The notes: generated from the letters alone by a model not told the origin. A DNA stretch of 51,729 nucleotides from Candidatus Arcticimaribacter sp. (GCA_002708445.1 PAOB01000042.1:1-51729); one strand, 5' to 3'; positions 14,787-25,114 are shown, counted from the stretch's first letter. Numbers and translations: made by a program.

Positions 14787-17333
14787 TTGATAAGAAGGCA
14801 TACAAAAATAATCATTCTAGGTTTGATAACCCTATGCTTCTATCAATGTAGTAGCACAAAAAATATTGGATCTAATCAAAGCCTATTAGTGCAAGAGCGT
14901 TTTTTTAAGAATGACGTTCTTCTAAAGCAAGATCTAGCAAAACAACTCAGCATTACTCCTCCAAACAAAACCATTTTTGGCATCCCCTTAAAACTCCACA
15001 TCTACAATTTGGCAGAAAAAAATCCAGATAGTGTTTTTGACACTTGGCTCAACAAAAAACCTAAACGCATCGAACGTTTATCAAAAACCTATTCTGAAAA
15101 ACAAATAAAGCAATTAAGAAATTACAAAAACAGTTTTAACCTCTGGTTGAAAAAGTCTGGAGAACAACCTTCAATTTTTTCTGAAAACAATCAGATCAGC
15201 ACTGCCAAAACATTGGATCAATATTACAAAAACAAAGGTTTTTTTAACACAAAAACAGAAGTTTTAATTGACAGCTTAAAACGACAAAAAATTGGAGCAA
15301 CATACAAAATTACTACAGGCGATCCTTTTACTGTAGACCAAAAAACAAGTACAATTTATTCCTCTGATTTGGATTCTATTTATCAACAAAATTCAAAGGA
15401 TAGTTTCATTAAAGAAGGAGCTGTTTTTGAAGTTGAAAATTTCGATAAAGAACGAGACCGTTTAGTAAAATTATTTCGGAATAATGGGATTCAAAATTTT
15501 CAACAAAAATCCATACGATTCAAAGCATATCTGGATAGTTTGGGGAAAGATCTCAAAATTCCAGTTAATATTACAATAAAAAATGAGGCCAAAAGAGAGC
15601 AAAGCATAATTGTAGAGGTCCCTTACGTTATTCAAAAGGTCAAAAAAATAAATATTTATGTAGAAAATCCAAATAAAGAATTTTCCTACTACACCGATAC
15701 ACTTCAATACAAATCTTTGACTATCTATTCCGATGGGAAATTAAACTACAAACCCAAATCTCTGGCCAGTGGGGTTTTCATTAAAGACGGACTTCCATAC
15801 AGTGATAAAGATCGATCAGATACCTATCGGTATTTTTCAGATCTTCAAATATTCAAGTATCCTAGCATAAGTTTTGATACTGAAAAGCAAGACTCTCTCA
15901 GTTTAATTTCTTCTATTTACCTTACTCCGAGAGAACCTTTTTCAATTGGTTTTGATTTAGATTTATCACATTCAAACATTCAGTTTTTTGGAATCAGTTT
16001 AGGAGGTTCTGTAATCAGTAGAAATATTTTTAAAGGTACCGAGATATTAGAACTTGGACTAAAAGGAACTTTAGGAGCTTCAAAGGACTTAGCAGATAAA
16101 GATGACCGTTTTTTTAATCTTTTCGAAATTGGTGGAGACTTAAAGCTGAGAATTCCGAGAATGATCTTCCCTTTCAATAACGCCTCACTGAAAAATTATT
16201 TCGAAAAGCCCAAAACGAACATTATTATCGGTAGTTCGTTCCAAAAAAACATTGGACTAGACAAACAAAATTTTGTGGGGGCTTTAGAATATCAATGGAG
16301 TAAAAAAGAAATTTACAAATTCAACCTTAAACTTTTTGACTTGGAATTTGTTAATAATAAAGCCATAGCCAATTACTTTAATGTTTACCGAAATTCCTAT
16401 GATCGATTAAATTCCATCGCGCAAAGCATTCGATACAATTCTGAATTGATTAATGAAAATGATGATCTAATAATACCGGAGGGAACTTCTGAATTCATAA
16501 ACCAAGTGCTTCAAGGTCAAACAAGACTGGATCCTGAGGGTGAATCATACAAAGATGTGAGGGTTATTCAAGAACGGGAAAAACGACTTACCTCCAACAA
16601 CTTCATTCTGGGGACCTCTTTTAGTATCAACAAGAACAATCAAGAAAATATCTTTGATGAGAATTTTTCACAATTTCAATTTAAAATAGTATCCAGCGGA
16701 AATTTTTTAACTAGCCTTCTGAATCTTTCTAATAAAGAAAAAAATGAAGATGGAAAATTAGAGTTTTTAGATGTTATCCCCTCACAATTCATCAAAACCG
16801 AGTTTAATTACATCAAACACTGGAGCATAGGAGAAGAACAAGTTGTAGCGATGCGAATGTTTTCTGGAATTGCCATACCCTACGGTAATTCTGATAATAT
16901 TCCTTTTACACGTTCTTATTTTGGTGGTGGGTCAAATGATAACCGAGCTTGGAAAGCATACAAATTAGGCCCTGGGGTTGGTGAGAACCCAAATGAATTT
17001 AATGAAGCAAACTTCAAAATAGCCTTTAATTTAGAGTATAGATACACAATTTTTGGGCCCCTTAAGGGTGCATTTTTTGTAGACGCGGGAAATATTTGGA
17101 ATGTATTTGATGACATAACAGACCCAAAACAACGCTTCGATGGTTTGAAAGATCTCGATCAAATTGCTATTGGAACTGGATTCGGACTTCGCTATGATTT
17201 CAATTATTTTGTGTTTCGATTAGACTCGGCATTTAAAACTTATGATCCCTCACAAATAAAGGCAGATCGTTGGGGAAAACAAATTTCTTTAAAAAGAACT
17301 GTATTCAACATCGGAATAAATTACCCCTTTTAA
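14787..17333 (+). CDS. tamL: TamL: lipid-anchored BamA/TamA-family outer membrane protein
   Basis: This Omp85-superfamily protein has about 848 residues. Unlike BamA it begins with a lipoprotein signal (LGLITLCFYQC, Cys21 counted from the TTG at 14787), the feature that defines the Bacteroidota TamL group. POTRA-like repeats fill roughly residues 30-350 (QISTAKTLDQYYKNKGFFNT, then a DSLGKDLKIPVNITIK segment). The C-terminal half is the 16-strand barrel with GGGSNDNRAWKAYKLGPG (the barrel loop signature), ANFKIAFNLEYRYTIFGPLKGAFFVDAGNIW and a final FNIGINYPF. It inserts or assembles outer membrane proteins (inferred). ATGs at 14754/14757 would give a longer N-terminus, but a -7 motif lies between them and the signal peptide, so TTG 14787 is preferred. 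It is divergent from the methyltransferase. Confidence 0.85.
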   Translation: MIRRHTKIIILGLITLCFYQCSSTKNIGSNQSLLVQERFFKNDVLLKQDLAKQLSITPPNKTIFGIPLKLHIYNLAEKNPDSVFDTWLNKKPKRIERLSKTYSEKQIKQLRNYKNSFNLWLKKSGEQPSIFSENNQISTAKTLDQYYKNKGFFNTKTEVLIDSLKRQKIGATYKITTGDPFTVDQKTSTIYSSDLDSIYQQNSKDSFIKEGAVFEVENFDKERDRLVKLFRNNGIQNFQQKSIRFKAYLDSLGKDLKIPVNITIKNEAKREQSIIVEVPYVIQKVKKINIYVENPNKEFSYYTDTLQYKSLTIYSDGKLNYKPKSLASGVFIKDGLPYSDKDRSDTYRYFSDLQIFKYPSISFDTEKQDSLSLISSIYLTPREPFSIGFDLDLSHSNIQFFGISLGGSVISRNIFKGTEILELGLKGTLGASKDLADKDDRFFNLFEIGGDLKLRIPRMIFPFNNASLKNYFEKPKTNIIIGSSFQKNIGLDKQNFVGALEYQWSKKEIYKFNLKLFDLEFVNNKAIANYFNVYRNSYDRLNSIAQSIRYNSELINENDDLIIPEGTSEFINQVLQGQTRLDPEGESYKDVRVIQEREKRLTSNNFILGTSFSINKNNQENIFDENFSQFQFKIVSSGNFLTSLLNLSNKEKNEDGKLEFLDVIPSQFIKTEFNYIKHWSIGEEQVVAMRMFSGIAIPYGNSDNIPFTRSYFGGGSNDNRAWKAYKLGPGVGENPNEFNEANFKIAFNLEYRYTIFGPLKGAFFVDAGNIWNVFDDITDPKQRFDGLKDLDQIAIGTGFGLRYDFNYFVFRLDSAFKTYDPSQIKADRWGKQISLKRTVFNIGINYPF

Positions 17334-17343
17334 AAAAAAAAGT

Positions 17344-17351
17344 TACATTTG
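17344..17351 (+). promoter_or_regulatory. -7 element of fbaA
   Basis: TACATTTG matches TAnnTTTG, 11 bases after the tamL stop and 39 before the fbaA ATG. No TTTG at -33 is visible. It suggests that fbaA is transcribed separately from tamL. Confidence 0.5.
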
Positions 17352-17389
17352 GGGCTTTAAATTTTGACAAAAACAAAACAAGCATTTTT

Positions 17390-18460
17390 ATGAGTTCAAA
17401 AATACCATCTGGTGTAATTACTGGAAAAAAAGTTCAAGAAGTATTTGCACTAGCTAAACAAAAACAATTTGCGCTCCCCGCCGTAAATGTGATTGGAAAC
17501 AATACCATAAACACAGTTTTAGAAACTGCAGCAGAACTGAATAGTCCTGTTATCATTCAGTTTTCTAATGGTGGAGCAATTTTTAACGCAGGGAAAAGTT
17601 TAGACAACGGCGATCAAAAAGCAGCAATTGCTGGGGCTGTTGCTGGAGCAAAACACATTCATGAATTAGCAGAAGCTTATGGAGCAACTGTTATCTTAAA
17701 TACAGACCACTGTGCAAAAAAGTTATTGCCTTGGATTGATGGTTTGCTTGATGCAGGAGAAAAATTTTATTCAGAAACTGGAAAACCTCTTTTCAGTTCT
17801 CACATGATTGATCTTTCTGAAGAATCACTTGAAGAAAATATTGAGACATGTAAAACATACCTCAAGCGAATGTCAAAAATGGGAATGACCCTCGAAATTG
17901 AGCTTGGCATCACAGGTGGAGAAGAAGACGGAGTTGACAACAGCGATGTTGATGTTTCAAAATTGTACACACAACCCGAGGAGGTTGCCTACGCATTCGA
18001 AGAATTAAGAAAAGTAAGTGATCAGTTCACGGTTGCTGCTGCTTTTGGAAATGTTCATGGAGTGTACAAACCTGGTAACGTAAAACTCACTCCAAAAATC
18101 CTTAAAAACTCACAAGAATACATCAGCGAAAAGTACAGCTTACCTGAAAACACTGTAGATTTTGTTTTTCATGGTGGATCGGGTTCAACTGTCGAAGAAA
18201 TTAGAGAAGCAATCGGATATGGTGTGATAAAAATGAATATCGATACCGATTTACAGTTTGCCTTCACTGAAGGGATTCGTGATTACATGATTGATAATAT
18301 TGAATATCTAAAAACTCAAATCGGAAATCCAGAAGGTAAAGATCAGCCAAACAAAAAGAACTATGATCCTAGAAAATGGCTTCGCATAGGAGAACAAACC
18401 TTCAAACAAAGATTAACTCAAGCATTTGAAGATTTAAATAATATCAATACATTAGCCTAA
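17390..18460 (+). CDS. fbaA: Class II fructose-bisphosphate aldolase
   Basis: This 356-residue zinc aldolase of glycolysis and gluconeogenesis cleaves fructose 1,6-bisphosphate to glyceraldehyde 3-phosphate and dihydroxyacetone phosphate. The E. coli FbaA-type signatures are present: LNTDHCAKK (Asp106, zinc ligand His107), [17 protein letters not shown] (about 169-185), [13 protein letters not shown] (zinc ligand His223), FHGGSGS (zinc ligand His261) and [13 protein letters not shown]. The ATG at 17390 is chosen because it gives the family length (E. coli 359), and the longer frame overlaps tamL and spans a promoter motif. accD follows after 14 bases, so the two are probably cotranscribed. 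Confidence 0.95.
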   Translation: MSSKIPSGVITGKKVQEVFALAKQKQFALPAVNVIGNNTINTVLETAAELNSPVIIQFSNGGAIFNAGKSLDNGDQKAAIAGAVAGAKHIHELAEAYGATVILNTDHCAKKLLPWIDGLLDAGEKFYSETGKPLFSSHMIDLSEESLEENIETCKTYLKRMSKMGMTLEIELGITGGEEDGVDNSDVDVSKLYTQPEEVAYAFEELRKVSDQFTVAAAFGNVHGVYKPGNVKLTPKILKNSQEYISEKYSLPENTVDFVFHGGSGSTVEEIREAIGYGVIKMNIDTDLQFAFTEGIRDYMIDNIEYLKTQIGNPEGKDQPNKKNYDPRKWLRIGEQTFKQRLTQAFEDLNNINTLA

Positions 18461-18474
18461 CCAAAAAGGAACAA

Positions 18475-19332
18475 ATGAGTTGGTTTAAACGAAGTGAACA
18501 AGGAATACAAACTCGAACAGAGGAGAAAAAAGACATCCCCAAAGGACTCTGGTACAAGACTCCAACCGGTAAAATCGTAGAGACACAAGAACTCGCTGAC
18601 AACTTTTATGTGAGTCCTGAAGACGAATATCACGTTCGTATTGGAAGTAAAGAATACTTCGAGATTCTTTTTGACGAAAATCATTACAAAGAAATAAACA
18701 CCAATGTTGTTTCTAAAGATTTCTTAAACTTTTCAGACACAAAAAAGTACAAGGATCGACTCAAGGAAACAAAAAAGAAATCAGGATTAAACGACGCAAT
18801 TCGAACCGCTGTTGGTAAATCCAATGGAAAAGAAATTGTTGTTGCTAGTATGGATTTTGGTTTTATTGGTGGTTCCATGGGATCTGTTGTGGGAGAAAAA
18901 ATTGCTCGAGCAATTGATTACGCCATAGAAAAACATTTACCCTTTGTTATCATCTCAAAATCAGGAGGTGCTCGAATGATGGAAGGAGCTTTTTCTTTGA
19001 TGCAGTTAGCAAAAACGAGTGCAAAACTAGCCGAGCTAGCTGAATCTAAACTTCCTTACATATCGCTATGTACTGATCCAACAACAGGAGGGACAACAGC
19101 ATCATTTGCTATGCTAGGAGATATTAACATTGCAGAACCAGGAGCTTTAATAGCCTTTGCTGGACCCCGTGTAGTAAAAGACACTACAGGAAAAGACCTT
19201 CCCGAAGGATTTCAAACAAGTGAGTTTCTTTTAGAAAAAGGTTTTTTGGATTTTATCTCGCATCGTAAAAATCTTAAAAACAAAATCAATTTGTACATTG
19301 ATTTAATTCTTAATCAACCTATAAGAAACTAA
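18475..19332 (+). CDS. accD: Acetyl-CoA carboxylase carboxyltransferase subunit beta, lacking zinc-ribbon cysteines
   Basis: This 285-residue protein, with AccA, transfers the carboxyl group from biotin to acetyl-CoA to make malonyl-CoA, the first committed step of fatty acid synthesis. The crotonase-fold core is intact: [37 protein letters not shown] and [18 protein letters not shown], including the Gly-Gly oxyanion turns, and [10 protein letters not shown]. The N-terminus ([20 protein letters not shown]) aligns with the region that in E. coli holds a four-cysteine zinc ribbon, yet there is no cysteine before the core. From memory this also holds for other Flavobacteriaceae. It lies 14 bases after fbaA and ends 75 bases before rpsO, which has its own promoter. 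Confidence 0.94.
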   Translation: MSWFKRSEQGIQTRTEEKKDIPKGLWYKTPTGKIVETQELADNFYVSPEDEYHVRIGSKEYFEILFDENHYKEINTNVVSKDFLNFSDTKKYKDRLKETKKKSGLNDAIRTAVGKSNGKEIVVASMDFGFIGGSMGSVVGEKIARAIDYAIEKHLPFVIISKSGGARMMEGAFSLMQLAKTSAKLAELAESKLPYISLCTDPTTGGTTASFAMLGDINIAEPGALIAFAGPRVVKDTTGKDLPEGFQTSEFLLEKGFLDFISHRKNLKNKINLYIDLILNQPIRN

Positions 19333-19352
19333 GAATTAATCAAAAATATATG

Positions 19353-19360
19353 TATCTTTG
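19353..19360 (+). promoter_or_regulatory. -7 element of rpsO
   Basis: TATCTTTG followed by C matches the consensus. The start site would be near 19364 and the leader about 44 bases. No -33 TTTG at the expected distance. Confidence 0.6.
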
Positions 19361-19364
19361 CAGC

Positions 19365-19378
19365 GCCTTAAAAAAGGC
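19365..19378 (+). promoter_or_regulatory. Small hairpin in the rpsO leader
   Basis: GCCTT and AAGGC enclose an AAAA loop at the very 5' end of the predicted rpsO transcript. rpsO leaders in several bacteria are bound by S15 for autoregulation. This stem might take part, but it is short and nothing further in the leader confirms it. Confidence 0.3.
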
Positions 19379-19407
19379 ATACATAACAATCATTAAATAA
19401 TATTAGC

Positions 19408-19677
19408 ATGTATTTATCAAAAGAAGTAAAAGAAAAGATTTTCGAAAAACACGGAAAATCTAAATCAGACACAGGAACTGCTGAGGGACAAATCGCCTTA
19501 TTTTCTCACAGAATAAACCATTTGTCTGAACATTTAAAAAACAATCGTAAAGACTTTAACACAGAACGCTCTCTTGTAAAGCTAGTAGGTAAAAGAAGAA
19601 GTCTTCTAGATTATCTAAAATCAAAAGACATAACACGTTACCGTGCTATCGTAAAAGAATTAGGTTTACGTAAATAA
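19408..19677 (+). CDS. rpsO: 30S ribosomal protein S15
   Basis: This protein of 89 residues is the standard S15 length. Conserved segments are HGKSKSDTGTAEGQIALFSHRI, NHLSEHLKNNRKDFNTERSL and LVGKRRSLLDYLKSKDITRYRAIVKELGLRK. It binds the central domain of 16S rRNA early in 30S assembly. The rpsO-pnp order, widespread in bacteria, is kept, with about 96 bases between the rpsO stop and the pnp start. Confidence 0.97.
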   Translation: MYLSKEVKEKIFEKHGKSKSDTGTAEGQIALFSHRINHLSEHLKNNRKDFNTERSLVKLVGKRRSLLDYLKSKDITRYRAIVKELGLRK

Positions 19678-19773
19678 ATCAAATTTTGTCCCTTTTGGGG
19701 GAATAAAAAGCTGAATTCTAGTTTTTCATTGGTATCCTACAACAACACAACACAACGTTTAGGTTTAACAAAA

Positions 19774-21987
19774 ATGAAAAAAATGATTCCAAAAGTTTTT
19801 AAAGAGGTAATAGACCTCGGTGATGGAAGAGAAATCTCCATCGAAACAGGTAAGTTAGCAAAGCAAGCGCATGGTTCGGTTGTTGTGCAAATGGGCAAAG
19901 CCATGCTGCTGTGTACAGTTGTATCAAACTACAAACAGTCTGACGTAGACTTCTTGCCATTAACAGTAGATTACCGTGAAAAGTTCGCCGCAGCTGGTCG
20001 TTACCCTGGCGGTTTTTTCAAAAGAGAAGCTCGCCCAAGTGATGGTGAGGTTTTAACAATGCGTTTAGTAGATCGCGTACTTCGACCATTGTTTCCAAAA
20101 GATTATCATGCTGAGACTCAAGTAATGATTCAGTTGATGTCCAATGACGAAGACGTTATGCCTGACGCATTAGCAGGTCTTGCTGCTTCTTCTGCAATTC
20201 AGCTAAGTGACTTTCCTTTCGAATGTGCAATCTCCGAAGCCAGAGTAGCACGAATAGATGGTGAGTTTGTAATAAATCCAAGTCGTTCGCAATTAAAAGA
20301 TTCTGACATCGATATGATGATTGGAGCATCTGCTGATTCAGTGATGATGGTAGAGGGTGAAATGGATGAAATTTCTGAGGAAGAAATGGCTGATGCAATT
20401 AAATTCGCCCATGAAGCAATTAAAGTTCAAATTACAGCTCAAATGCGATTAGCTGAAGCTTTTGGCAAAAAAGAAGTTCGTGAATACGAAACTGCTGAGG
20501 GCAATGAAGACCTACAGAAACGCATCCATGAAATGGCTTATGACAAATGTTATGCGATCGCCAAAAAAGGAACTTCTAAAGCTGAACGTGGAAATGCGTT
20601 TGCAGATGTTAAAGAAGAAATTAAAGCTTCTTTCACTGAAGAAGAAATGGAAGAATTTGGCCACCTAGTTGGAGAATACTACCGAAAAGCTGAAAAAGAA
20701 GCTATTCGCGAGTTAACTCTTACCGAAGGGATTCGATTAGACGGACGTAAAACAGATGAAATTAGACCAATTTGGTGTGAGGTTGATTATTTACCATCTA
20801 CTCACGGTTCGTCGATTTTTTCCCGAGGAGAAACGCAAGCTTTAGCTACAGTAACATTAGGAACATCAAGAGATTCTAACAAAATAGACATGCCCTCTTA
20901 TGAGGGTGAAGAAAGCTTTTATTTACATTACAACTTTCCTCCCTTTTGTACAGGTGAGGCACGTCCGCTTAGAGGAACCTCACGCCGAGAAGTTGGGCAT
21001 GGAAACTTAGCACAACGTGGCCTAAAAGGAATGGTTCCTGATGACTGTCCATACACTGTCCGTGTAGTTTCTGAAGTATTGGAATCAAACGGTTCATCAT
21101 CTATGGCAACTGTTTGTGCTGGAAGCATGGCTTTGATGGATGCTGGGGTTAAAATTACAAGACCTGTTTCGGGGATTGCAATGGGACTGATTTCCGACGG
21201 TGATCGTTATGCAGTATTGTCTGACATTTTGGGCGATGAAGATCACCTAGGAGATATGGACTTCAAAGTAACAGGCACATCAGAAGGAATTACTGCTTGT
21301 CAAATGGATATCAAAATCAAAGGCCTGTCCTATGAAATTCTTGTTAATGCATTACAACAGGCACGAGCAGGACGTTTACATATTCTTGAAAAAATCACCG
21401 ATACCATTGCAGCTCCTGCAGCCGATGTAAAACCACACTCGCCAAAAATGGTGACGCGTGTAATTCCAAACGAATTTATCGGAGCCTTAATTGGACCTGG
21501 TGGAAAAGTAATTCAGGAACTCCAAAAAGAAACAGACACAACCATTGTAATTAACGAAGATCCAGAAACTGAGGAAGGAATTGTTGAAATTCTGGGAACC
21601 GACCAAAATGGAATAGATCAGGTAATTGCGAAAATCGATTCATTGATGTTCAAACCAAAGGTTGGAAATAGTTACCAAGTAAAAGTTATTAAAATGCTCG
21701 ATTTTGGTGCTGTTGTAGAATACATGGAAGCTCCTGGAAACGAGGTATTACTTCACGTAAGTGAATTAGCATGGCAACGTACAGAAAACGTATCTGACGT
21801 TGTGAATATGGGAGATGTTTTCGAAGTAAAATATTTCGGTCTAGATCCCAGAACTCGCAAAGAAAAAGTGTCGCGTAAAGCACTCCTTGAAAAACCTGAG
21901 GGTTATGTTGCACGTCCACCTCGAGACGACAACAAAGGTCGTGACAATAAGCGACGTGATGATAGAAAACCAAAAAACAGAAGTTAA
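19774..21987 (+). CDS. pnp: Polyribonucleotide nucleotidyltransferase (PNPase)
   Basis: This 737-residue 3'-5' phosphorolytic exoribonuclease takes part in mRNA decay. Order of domains: first RNase PH core (from [38 protein letters not shown]), a helical linker, and the second, catalytic RNase PH core ([39 protein letters not shown] and [19 protein letters not shown] with its metal-binding aspartates). Then come a KH domain ([18 protein letters not shown]), an S1 domain ([17 protein letters not shown]) and a basic Arg/Lys/Asp tail. The longest frame opens with a TTG at 19729. ATG 19774 (MKKMIPK) is preferred because the added residues have no family counterpart; ATG 19783 is also possible. 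A strong terminator follows. Confidence 0.96.
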   Translation: MKKMIPKVFKEVIDLGDGREISIETGKLAKQAHGSVVVQMGKAMLLCTVVSNYKQSDVDFLPLTVDYREKFAAAGRYPGGFFKREARPSDGEVLTMRLVDRVLRPLFPKDYHAETQVMIQLMSNDEDVMPDALAGLAASSAIQLSDFPFECAISEARVARIDGEFVINPSRSQLKDSDIDMMIGASADSVMMVEGEMDEISEEEMADAIKFAHEAIKVQITAQMRLAEAFGKKEVREYETAEGNEDLQKRIHEMAYDKCYAIAKKGTSKAERGNAFADVKEEIKASFTEEEMEEFGHLVGEYYRKAEKEAIRELTLTEGIRLDGRKTDEIRPIWCEVDYLPSTHGSSIFSRGETQALATVTLGTSRDSNKIDMPSYEGEESFYLHYNFPPFCTGEARPLRGTSRREVGHGNLAQRGLKGMVPDDCPYTVRVVSEVLESNGSSSMATVCAGSMALMDAGVKITRPVSGIAMGLISDGDRYAVLSDILGDEDHLGDMDFKVTGTSEGITACQMDIKIKGLSYEILVNALQQARAGRLHILEKITDTIAAPAADVKPHSPKMVTRVIPNEFIGALIGPGGKVIQELQKETDTTIVINEDPETEEGIVEILGTDQNGIDQVIAKIDSLMFKPKVGNSYQVKVIKMLDFGAVVEYMEAPGNEVLLHVSELAWQRTENVSDVVNMGDVFEVKYFGLDPRTRKEKVSRKALLEKPEGYVARPPRDDNKGRDNKRRDDRKPKNRS

Positions 21988-22010
21988 TAACTTATGAATA
22001 TCAAGTTTTT

Positions 22011-22044
22011 AAAAACCTCTCAACTAAATTGAGAGGTTTTTTTT
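22011..22044 (+). terminator. Intrinsic terminator after pnp
   Basis: AAAACCTCTCAA and TTGAGAGGTTTT form a 12-bp stem with loop CTAAA, followed by further T residues. It ends the rpsO-pnp unit and isolates rpoD. Confidence 0.92.
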
Positions 22045-22110
22045 GTTTTAATGTAACATTTCGTCTTTTTAAACGTATAAGTAAGTACAAATAACAAGCA
22101 AAAATCTTAG

Positions 22111-22974
22111 ATGAGACAACTTAAAATTACCAAACAGGTAACTAATCGTGAAACAGCATCTCTTGACAAGTACTTACAAGAGATTGGGAAAGTAGACCTT
22201 ATTACTGCAGAAGAAGAAGTAGAATTAGCGCAAAGGATTAAAGCAGGAGATCAAGTTGCTCTCGAAAAATTGACTAAAGCGAACCTTCGATTTGTAGTTT
22301 CTGTTGCCAAACAGTACCAAAATCAAGGACTTACCCTTCCTGATTTAATTAATGAGGGAAATTTAGGCTTAATTAAAGCTGCAAAACGTTTTGATGAAAC
22401 TCGTGGTTTTAAATTTATCTCTTATGCAGTGTGGTGGATTCGCCAATCCATACTTCAGGCACTAGCGGAACAGTCAAGAATAGTTCGACTTCCTTTAAAT
22501 AAAATTGGTTCAATCAACAAGATCAACAAGACCTATGCCTTCCTAGAGCAAGCTCACGAACGAGCTCCATCTGCAGAAGAAATAGCAAAGGAACTTGATA
22601 TGACCATCAATGATGTGAAAGAGTCCCTTAAAAACTCTGGAAGACACGTTTCAATGGACGCACCTCTTGTTGAAGGAGAGGATTCTAACCTCTATGATGT
22701 ACTCAATAGTGGAGAGTCTCCAAATCCAGACAGAACCTTACTTCATGAATCTTTACAAACTGAGATTGAGCGAGCTTTAGAAACACTAACACCTCGAGAA
22801 GCTGATGTTGTACGTTTGTATTTTGGACTAGGAGAGCAACACGCTATGACCCTAGAAGAAATCGGAGAAACTTTTGATTTGACACGCGAACGTGTTCGTC
22901 AAATTAAAGAAAAAGCTATCCGAAGATTAAAACACACTTCAAGAAGTAAAATCTTAAAAACATATTTAGGATAA
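22111..22974 (+). CDS. rpoD: Primary RNA polymerase sigma factor (short Bacteroidota form)
   Basis: This 287-residue sigma-70 lacks region 1.1 and the large non-conserved insert of E. coli RpoD, as is normal for Bacteroidota. Region 1.2 is around residues 15-45 ([20 protein letters not shown]). Region 2 is about 55-125, including [20 protein letters not shown] and [20 protein letters not shown]. Region 3 is about 130-200. Region 4 has [16 protein letters not shown] and the helix-turn-helix [20 protein letters not shown]. This class recognises -33 TTTG and -7 TAnnTTTG, the pattern found before many genes here. The gene is flanked on both sides by strong terminators, so it is monocistronic. Confidence 0.96.
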   Translation: MRQLKITKQVTNRETASLDKYLQEIGKVDLITAEEEVELAQRIKAGDQVALEKLTKANLRFVVSVAKQYQNQGLTLPDLINEGNLGLIKAAKRFDETRGFKFISYAVWWIRQSILQALAEQSRIVRLPLNKIGSINKINKTYAFLEQAHERAPSAEEIAKELDMTINDVKESLKNSGRHVSMDAPLVEGEDSNLYDVLNSGESPNPDRTLLHESLQTEIERALETLTPREADVVRLYFGLGEQHAMTLEEIGETFDLTRERVRQIKEKAIRRLKHTSRSKILKTYLG

Positions 22975-22976
22975 CT

Positions 22977-23006
22977 AAAAAAGCAACCATAGGTTGCTTT
23001 TTTTTT
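22977..23006 (+). terminator. Intrinsic terminator after rpoD
   Basis: AAAAAAGCAACC-ATA-GGTTGCTTTTTT forms a 12-bp stem with a long T tail, starting two bases after the rpoD stop. Confidence 0.93.
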
Positions 23007-23025
23007 AACCAAAAACGAATTATTT

Positions 23026-23676
23026 ATGTCTACACTCATAGCACCTTCTATTTTAGCCGCTGACTTTGCAAATCTTCAACGAGATTCGGAAATGTTGAAC
23101 TCAAGTGATGCCGATTGGTTTCACATTGACATCATGGATGGAGTCTTTGTTCCAAACATATCCTTTGGAATGCCTGTACTCAAAGCAATCGCAAAGCACG
23201 CTAAAAAACCACTTGATGTTCATCTGATGATTGTTAATCCAGATCAATACATTGAGACTTTTGCTGAATTGGGTTCAGAAGTTCTCACAGTTCATTACGA
23301 AGCATGCGATCATTTACACAGAACATTGCAAAAAATCAAATCATGTAACATGAAGGCTGGAGTAGCATTAAACCCTCACACCCCTGTTAATGTACTTGAA
23401 TCAATTATTCAAGACATTGATGTTGTATGTATTATGAGTGTAAATCCAGGGTTTGGCGGTCAATCGTTTATCGAAGAAACCTACTCAAAAGTCAAAGCGC
23501 TAAAAGCCATGATTGATAAAAAGGGTTGTTCAACTCTTATCGAAATTGACGGAGGTGTAACCAACAAAAATGCAAAACAGCTTATTGATGCTGGGGCAGA
23601 CGTATTGGTAGCCGGTAGTTATGTGTTTGGAAATGAAAATCCAAAAAAAACAATTGCTGGATTAAAAAACATTTAA
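23026..23676 (+). CDS. rpe: Ribulose-phosphate 3-epimerase
   Basis: This 216-residue TIM-barrel enzyme interconverts ribulose 5-phosphate and xylulose 5-phosphate in the pentose phosphate pathway. Family motifs are LIAPSILAADFANL (the SILxAD start), HIDIMDGVFVPNISFG (metal-binding His and catalytic Asp), DVHLMIVNPDQYI, MSVNPGFGGQSFIEETY and IEIDGGVTNKNAKQLIDAGADVLVAGSYVFG (phosphate-binding end). Length is standard. It lies between the rpoD terminator and a shared terminator with the convergent ompA-like gene, so it is probably transcribed alone. Confidence 0.96.
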   Translation: MSTLIAPSILAADFANLQRDSEMLNSSDADWFHIDIMDGVFVPNISFGMPVLKAIAKHAKKPLDVHLMIVNPDQYIETFAELGSEVLTVHYEACDHLHRTLQKIKSCNMKAGVALNPHTPVNVLESIIQDIDVVCIMSVNPGFGGQSFIEETYSKVKALKAMIDKKGCSTLIEIDGGVTNKNAKQLIDAGADVLVAGSYVFGNENPKKTIAGLKNI

Positions 23677-23715
23677 ATAAAAAAAGGGCTGATCTTTCGA
23701 TCAACCCTTTTTTCT
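23677..23715. terminator. Bidirectional terminator between rpe and the OmpA-family gene
   Basis: AAAAAAGGG-C-TGATC and GATCA-A-CCCTTTTTT pair with one mismatch around a TTTC loop. A and T tracts on the two flanks would let it terminate both convergent genes. Confidence 0.88.
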
Positions 23716-23735
23716 TTTTTCGAGTTTTGAATTAA

Positions 23736-25082
23736 TCAAGACTTTGATTTAAATTCAACTCTTCTACTTTTCGACCTAGTTTCAATTGAATCTTCACCTA
23801 GTACTGGCATACTTTCACCGAAGGCTTTAACTTCTAATCTACTTTCGTCTACTCCTAATTCAATTAATTTAGCCTTAACTGACTCAGCTCGTTTGAGTGA
23901 AATTTCTTGATTGATTTTTTCGCCTCCATCGGTAGATGCATGACCCTCTATCAAAATACTAGCTGTTGGATTTTCATCTAAAATACGCTTAACCTCTTTA
24001 ATAGCATCTAGCGTTTTCTTACCCATCAGCTTAAAGCCGTTAGCAGGGAATAAAATATTTGATCCAACACTATTCATTTCGCTAAGAACTTCTTTACTAG
24101 TGTCAGGACATCCGTTTCCTTCAGTGGTTCCAGCTTCATCTGGGCAAGCATCATCTTTGTCAGCAATACCATCGTTGTCCTGATCTGGCCAAGGACATCC
24201 GTTATTTTCAGTCTCACCTGCTTCTTGTGGGCATTCATCTTCAGAGTCAATAACCCCATCCTCATCACTGTCTGGACATCCATTTAACTCAGCTAAACCA
24301 GCCACATCTACACAGGCATCATCTTTATCTAAAACGCCATCTCCGTCTGTATCTGGACATCCATTATTTTCTTCTGGACCAGCTTCCTCAGGACAATTGT
24401 CTTGATCATCTGGAATTCCATCTGCATCTGTATCTGGACATCCCTCAAATTCTTTAAGTCCAGGTACATCTGGACACTTATCTTTTTTGTCAGAAACACC
24501 ATCTTTATCGGTATCTCCAGAACCTAAACCAAAAGCTACTCCAAAAGTATGTTGTAAATAACTTCCTTTGGGTGCATCTTGAGTTGATCGATAACTAGAT
24601 TCTACAAAAAGACTTAATCTATCTCCTACTTTGAAATTTAATCCAGCACTACCAAAGTAAGTATCTGTGGCATTTCTTGCTTCGTTAAATTCATCTTCGT
24701 CTCCTACTCCAAAAGAAGTTCTACCGAAACCTGCCTTTAAAAATGGACTTACTTTAGAATCTCTTGAAAACCCGTATTTAAGGGCACCTTCAATGGATGA
24801 AAAGCTGGTATCTGAAACACTCGTCTCACTTTTGAGTGAATTAAGCGAAAACTGAGCTCCAATTGAAAAGCCTCCATAAATGGATCGGAAAACAGACAGA
24901 GACGGTACTCCAAAACTCATTGATTTGTAATCGCTCTTCAGCAAAGGATTGCTTCCTGTTAGATCACCTTGCAATCCAACTGCATTGACACCAACAGAAA
25001 CCAACCAAGGATTTTGAGATGTCTGAGCATTTACAGTACCTACTAATAGGACAAGTAAAGCTAATAACTTAAAATTTTTCAT
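23736..25082 (-). CDS. OmpA-family outer membrane protein with five thrombospondin type 3 repeats
   Basis: This 448-residue protein has the signal peptide [15 protein letters not shown]. Residues about 21-185 form an eight-strand-type barrel ([30 protein letters not shown]). Residues about 190-326 contain five tandem 27-residue calcium-binding type 3 repeats of the form DTDxDGxxDxxDxCP...NGCP. Residues about 338-448 form an OmpA peptidoglycan-binding domain ([37 protein letters not shown]). It should link the outer membrane to peptidoglycan, with the acidic repeats as a calcium-stiffened spacer in the periplasm (inferred). It is a single gene, divergent from nadA and ending at the shared terminator with rpe. 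This three-part architecture is common and abundant in Flavobacteriia. Confidence 0.94.
   Translation of the reverse strand: MKNFKLLALLVLLVGTVNAQTSQNPWLVSVGVNAVGLQGDLTGSNPLLKSDYKSMSFGVPSLSVFRSIYGGFSIGAQFSLNSLKSETSVSDTSFSSIEGALKYGFSRDSKVSPFLKAGFGRTSFGVGDEDEFNEARNATDTYFGSAGLNFKVGDRLSLFVESSYRSTQDAPKGSYLQHTFGVAFGLGSGDTDKDGVSDKKDKCPDVPGLKEFEGCPDTDADGIPDDQDNCPEEAGPEENNGCPDTDGDGVLDKDDACVDVAGLAELNGCPDSDEDGVIDSEDECPQEAGETENNGCPWPDQDNDGIADKDDACPDEAGTTEGNGCPDTSKEVLSEMNSVGSNILFPANGFKLMGKKTLDAIKEVKRILDENPTASILIEGHASTDGGEKINQEISLKRAESVKAKLIELGVDESRLEVKAFGESMPVLGEDSIETRSKSRRVEFKSKS
24105..24515 (-). repeat. Five tandem ~81-bp coding repeats (thrombospondin type 3)
   Basis: Five copies of a 27-codon unit encode DxDxDGxxDxxDxC...GCP. 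The fourth copy carries two extra codons (WP) at its end. DNA copies differ enough that recent slippage is unlikely, but the copy number could vary between strains. Confidence 0.85.
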
Positions 25083-25114
25083 TTGAATGTAGTTTAATGT
25101 ATTTTATTATTGGT

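Noticed and set aside
17270-17389. N-terminal extension of fructose-bisphosphate aldolase overlapping tamL
   Set aside because: The first 40 residues are lysine-rich with no family match, cross a TAnnTTTG element and would exceed the normal length; the ATG at 17390 fits.
24105-24515. Tandem repeat considered as CRISPR-like or non-coding satellite
   Set aside because: Period 81 is a multiple of three, the frame is open and encodes thrombospondin type 3 calcium repeats.
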